DNA of 64,000 nucleotides from Amycolatopsis benzoatilytica AK 16/65 (GTDB lineage: Bacteria > Actinomycetota > Actinomycetes > Mycobacteriales > Pseudonocardiaceae). How positions within the stretch are numbered: position 1 is the first letter of the stretch; each line of letters opens with the position of its first letter. A program made the position numbers and the translations under genes. Of the stretch, positions 63,214-64,000 are shown one piece after another. The notes beneath the pieces were generated by a model. The model was not told where the DNA came from. It searched no databases and saw nothing but the letters and a program-made list of their open reading frames with translations. The DNA lies in the NCBI RefSeq assembly GCF_000383915.1, contig NZ_KB912942.1, positions 1,335,953-1,399,952 of the forward strand, in the 5' to 3' direction.

Positions 63214-63998
63214 AGTGCCAGACCTCCGTCGACCGGGACGACCGCGCCGGTCATCGCGCTGCTCTCCGGACTGGCCAGGAACGCCAGCACAGCAGCGACT
63301 TCGGCGGGGTCCAGCAGACGGTGCATCGGCTGCTGAGCGGCGAATGCGCGGGCTTCCGGAAGGTCGTAGAGCCGGGCGCTTTCGGCCAGGATCGGAGTGT
63401 CGGTGGAGCCGGGGCTGACCGCGTTGGCGGTGACGCCGGAGTCGCCCAGTTCCGTGCCGAGCGCGCGAATCAAGCCCGCGACGCCGGATTTCGCCGCGCA
63501 GTAGGCGGCGAGCATCGGCAATCCGCGCGTCGCGGCGGCGGACGCTACGGCGAGAAACCGGCCAGAGCGCGGCTTCGGCCGGTTCAGCAGGGCCGGGATC
63601 GCGACCCGGGCGAGGTTCAGGACACCGCGGAGATTCACGTCGAGAACCGCGTCTTCCTGTTCTGGCGGCATTTCCCATAGCGGTGCCCCGCCGCCGATCA
63701 CTCCGGCGGCGGCGATGGCTGCGTCGAGACCGCCCCAGCGCTGTTCGGCTTCCGCGACGGCTTCGGCCAACCGGCCTCGGTCTCGGACATCCGCGCGGAA
63801 TTCCGCTGCGGTACCACCGGCCTCGCGGATTTCAGCGACCACTGTGGACAGTTGCTTCGCGGTGCCGAGCGGATACGGCAGAGCCGGGTCGTCGTCGGCG
63901 AGGTCGACCGCGAGCACGGCCCAGCCCTGCGCGGCGAGCTTCTTCGCGGTGGCGGCGCCGATGCCGCGGGCCGCGCCGGTCACCAGAGCGGCCTTCAT
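63210..63998 (-). CDS. Mycofactocin-associated SDR oxidoreductase
   Basis: 262 residues. TGAARGIGAATAKKLAAQGWAVLAVD is the cofactor site; the catalytic Ser is in VASAAA and the Tyr/Lys in YCAAK. It matches the SDR subfamily encoded inside mycofactocin operons, in which NAD is held tightly and re-oxidised by mycofactocin rather than exchanged. The ATG lies two bases from the window edge. The upstream mftA-mftE genes would be expected just beyond it. Confidence 0.88.
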   Translation of the reverse strand: MKAALVTGAARGIGAATAKKLAAQGWAVLAVDLADDDPALPYPLGTAKQLSTVVAEIREAGGTAAEFRADVRDRGRLAEAVAEAEQRWGGLDAAIAAAGVIGGGAPLWEMPPEQEDAVLDVNLRGVLNLARVAIPALLNRPKPRSGRFLAVASAAATRGLPMLAAYCAAKSGVAGLIRALGTELGDSGVTANAVSPGSTDTPILAESARLYDLPEARAFAAQQPMHRLLDPAEVAAVLAFLASPESSAMTGAVVPVDGGLAL

Positions 63999-64000
63999 CG

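Overview
The window is very GC-rich, uses many GTG starts and overlapping ATGA/GTGA gene junctions, and encodes typical actinomycete proteins: an IdeR/DtxR-type iron box, LexA, an MprAB-like two-component system, a LAXTG-anchored wall protein and mycofactocin genes. Together with an interspersed 51-bp palindrome (arms CCGTGAAGGGCCCCTT / AAGGGGCCCTTCACGG) this suggests a member of the Pseudonocardiaceae, most likely Amycolatopsis. The genus is an inference from gene content and the repeat, not from a database search. No rRNA, tRNA or CRISPR array was recognised.

Layout. 0.2-10 kb: PucR regulator, SDR plus membrane protein, DMT transporter with a fused glycosyltransferase/acyltransferase, MsrA-DUF427 pair, divergent LysR/MFS pair. 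10-20 kb: sortase-type surface protein, SDR/TetR divergent pair with three operator repeats, siderophore-iron ABC operon behind an iron box, alditol oxidase, NAD kinase. 20-30 kb: secreted peptidases, MFS-MarR operon with two operators, DoxX, TetR/SDR pair, quinone reductase, peptidoglycan-binding protein, cupin. 30-42 kb: GH92 mannosidase, Bcr/CflA transporter, lexA, small regulators, and a class A beta-lactamase/DD-peptidase operon divergent from a LysR gene that is followed by a cytoplasmic penicillin-binding-like protein (a BlaA/BlaB-like arrangement). 42-50.8 kb: STAS protein, a decayed sigma factor, SDR, an intact ECF sigma factor, MFS, Ca2+/H+ antiporter, acetate transporter and small membrane proteins. 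50.8-59 kb: orphan cytochrome oxidase subunit I, S4 protein, several regulators, MprAB-like pair. 59-60.6 kb: an IS110-family element. 60.6-64 kb: mycofactocin genes mftD, mftF and an SDR, read leftward; the rest of that operon should lie beyond the right edge.

The most striking feature is the 1420-bp IS110 element at 59163-60582. It sits inside a copy of the 51-bp palindrome, next to its central axis. Its 240-bp left non-coding end folds into two stem-loops that contain, in the expected order, 7-nt matches to left target, right target, left donor and right donor, all around a CC core. This is the architecture of an IS110 bridge RNA, readable here directly from the sequence. The palindromes lie mostly between convergent genes and look like bidirectional terminators; one copy is inserted in frame inside the glycosyltransferase/acyltransferase fusion gene.
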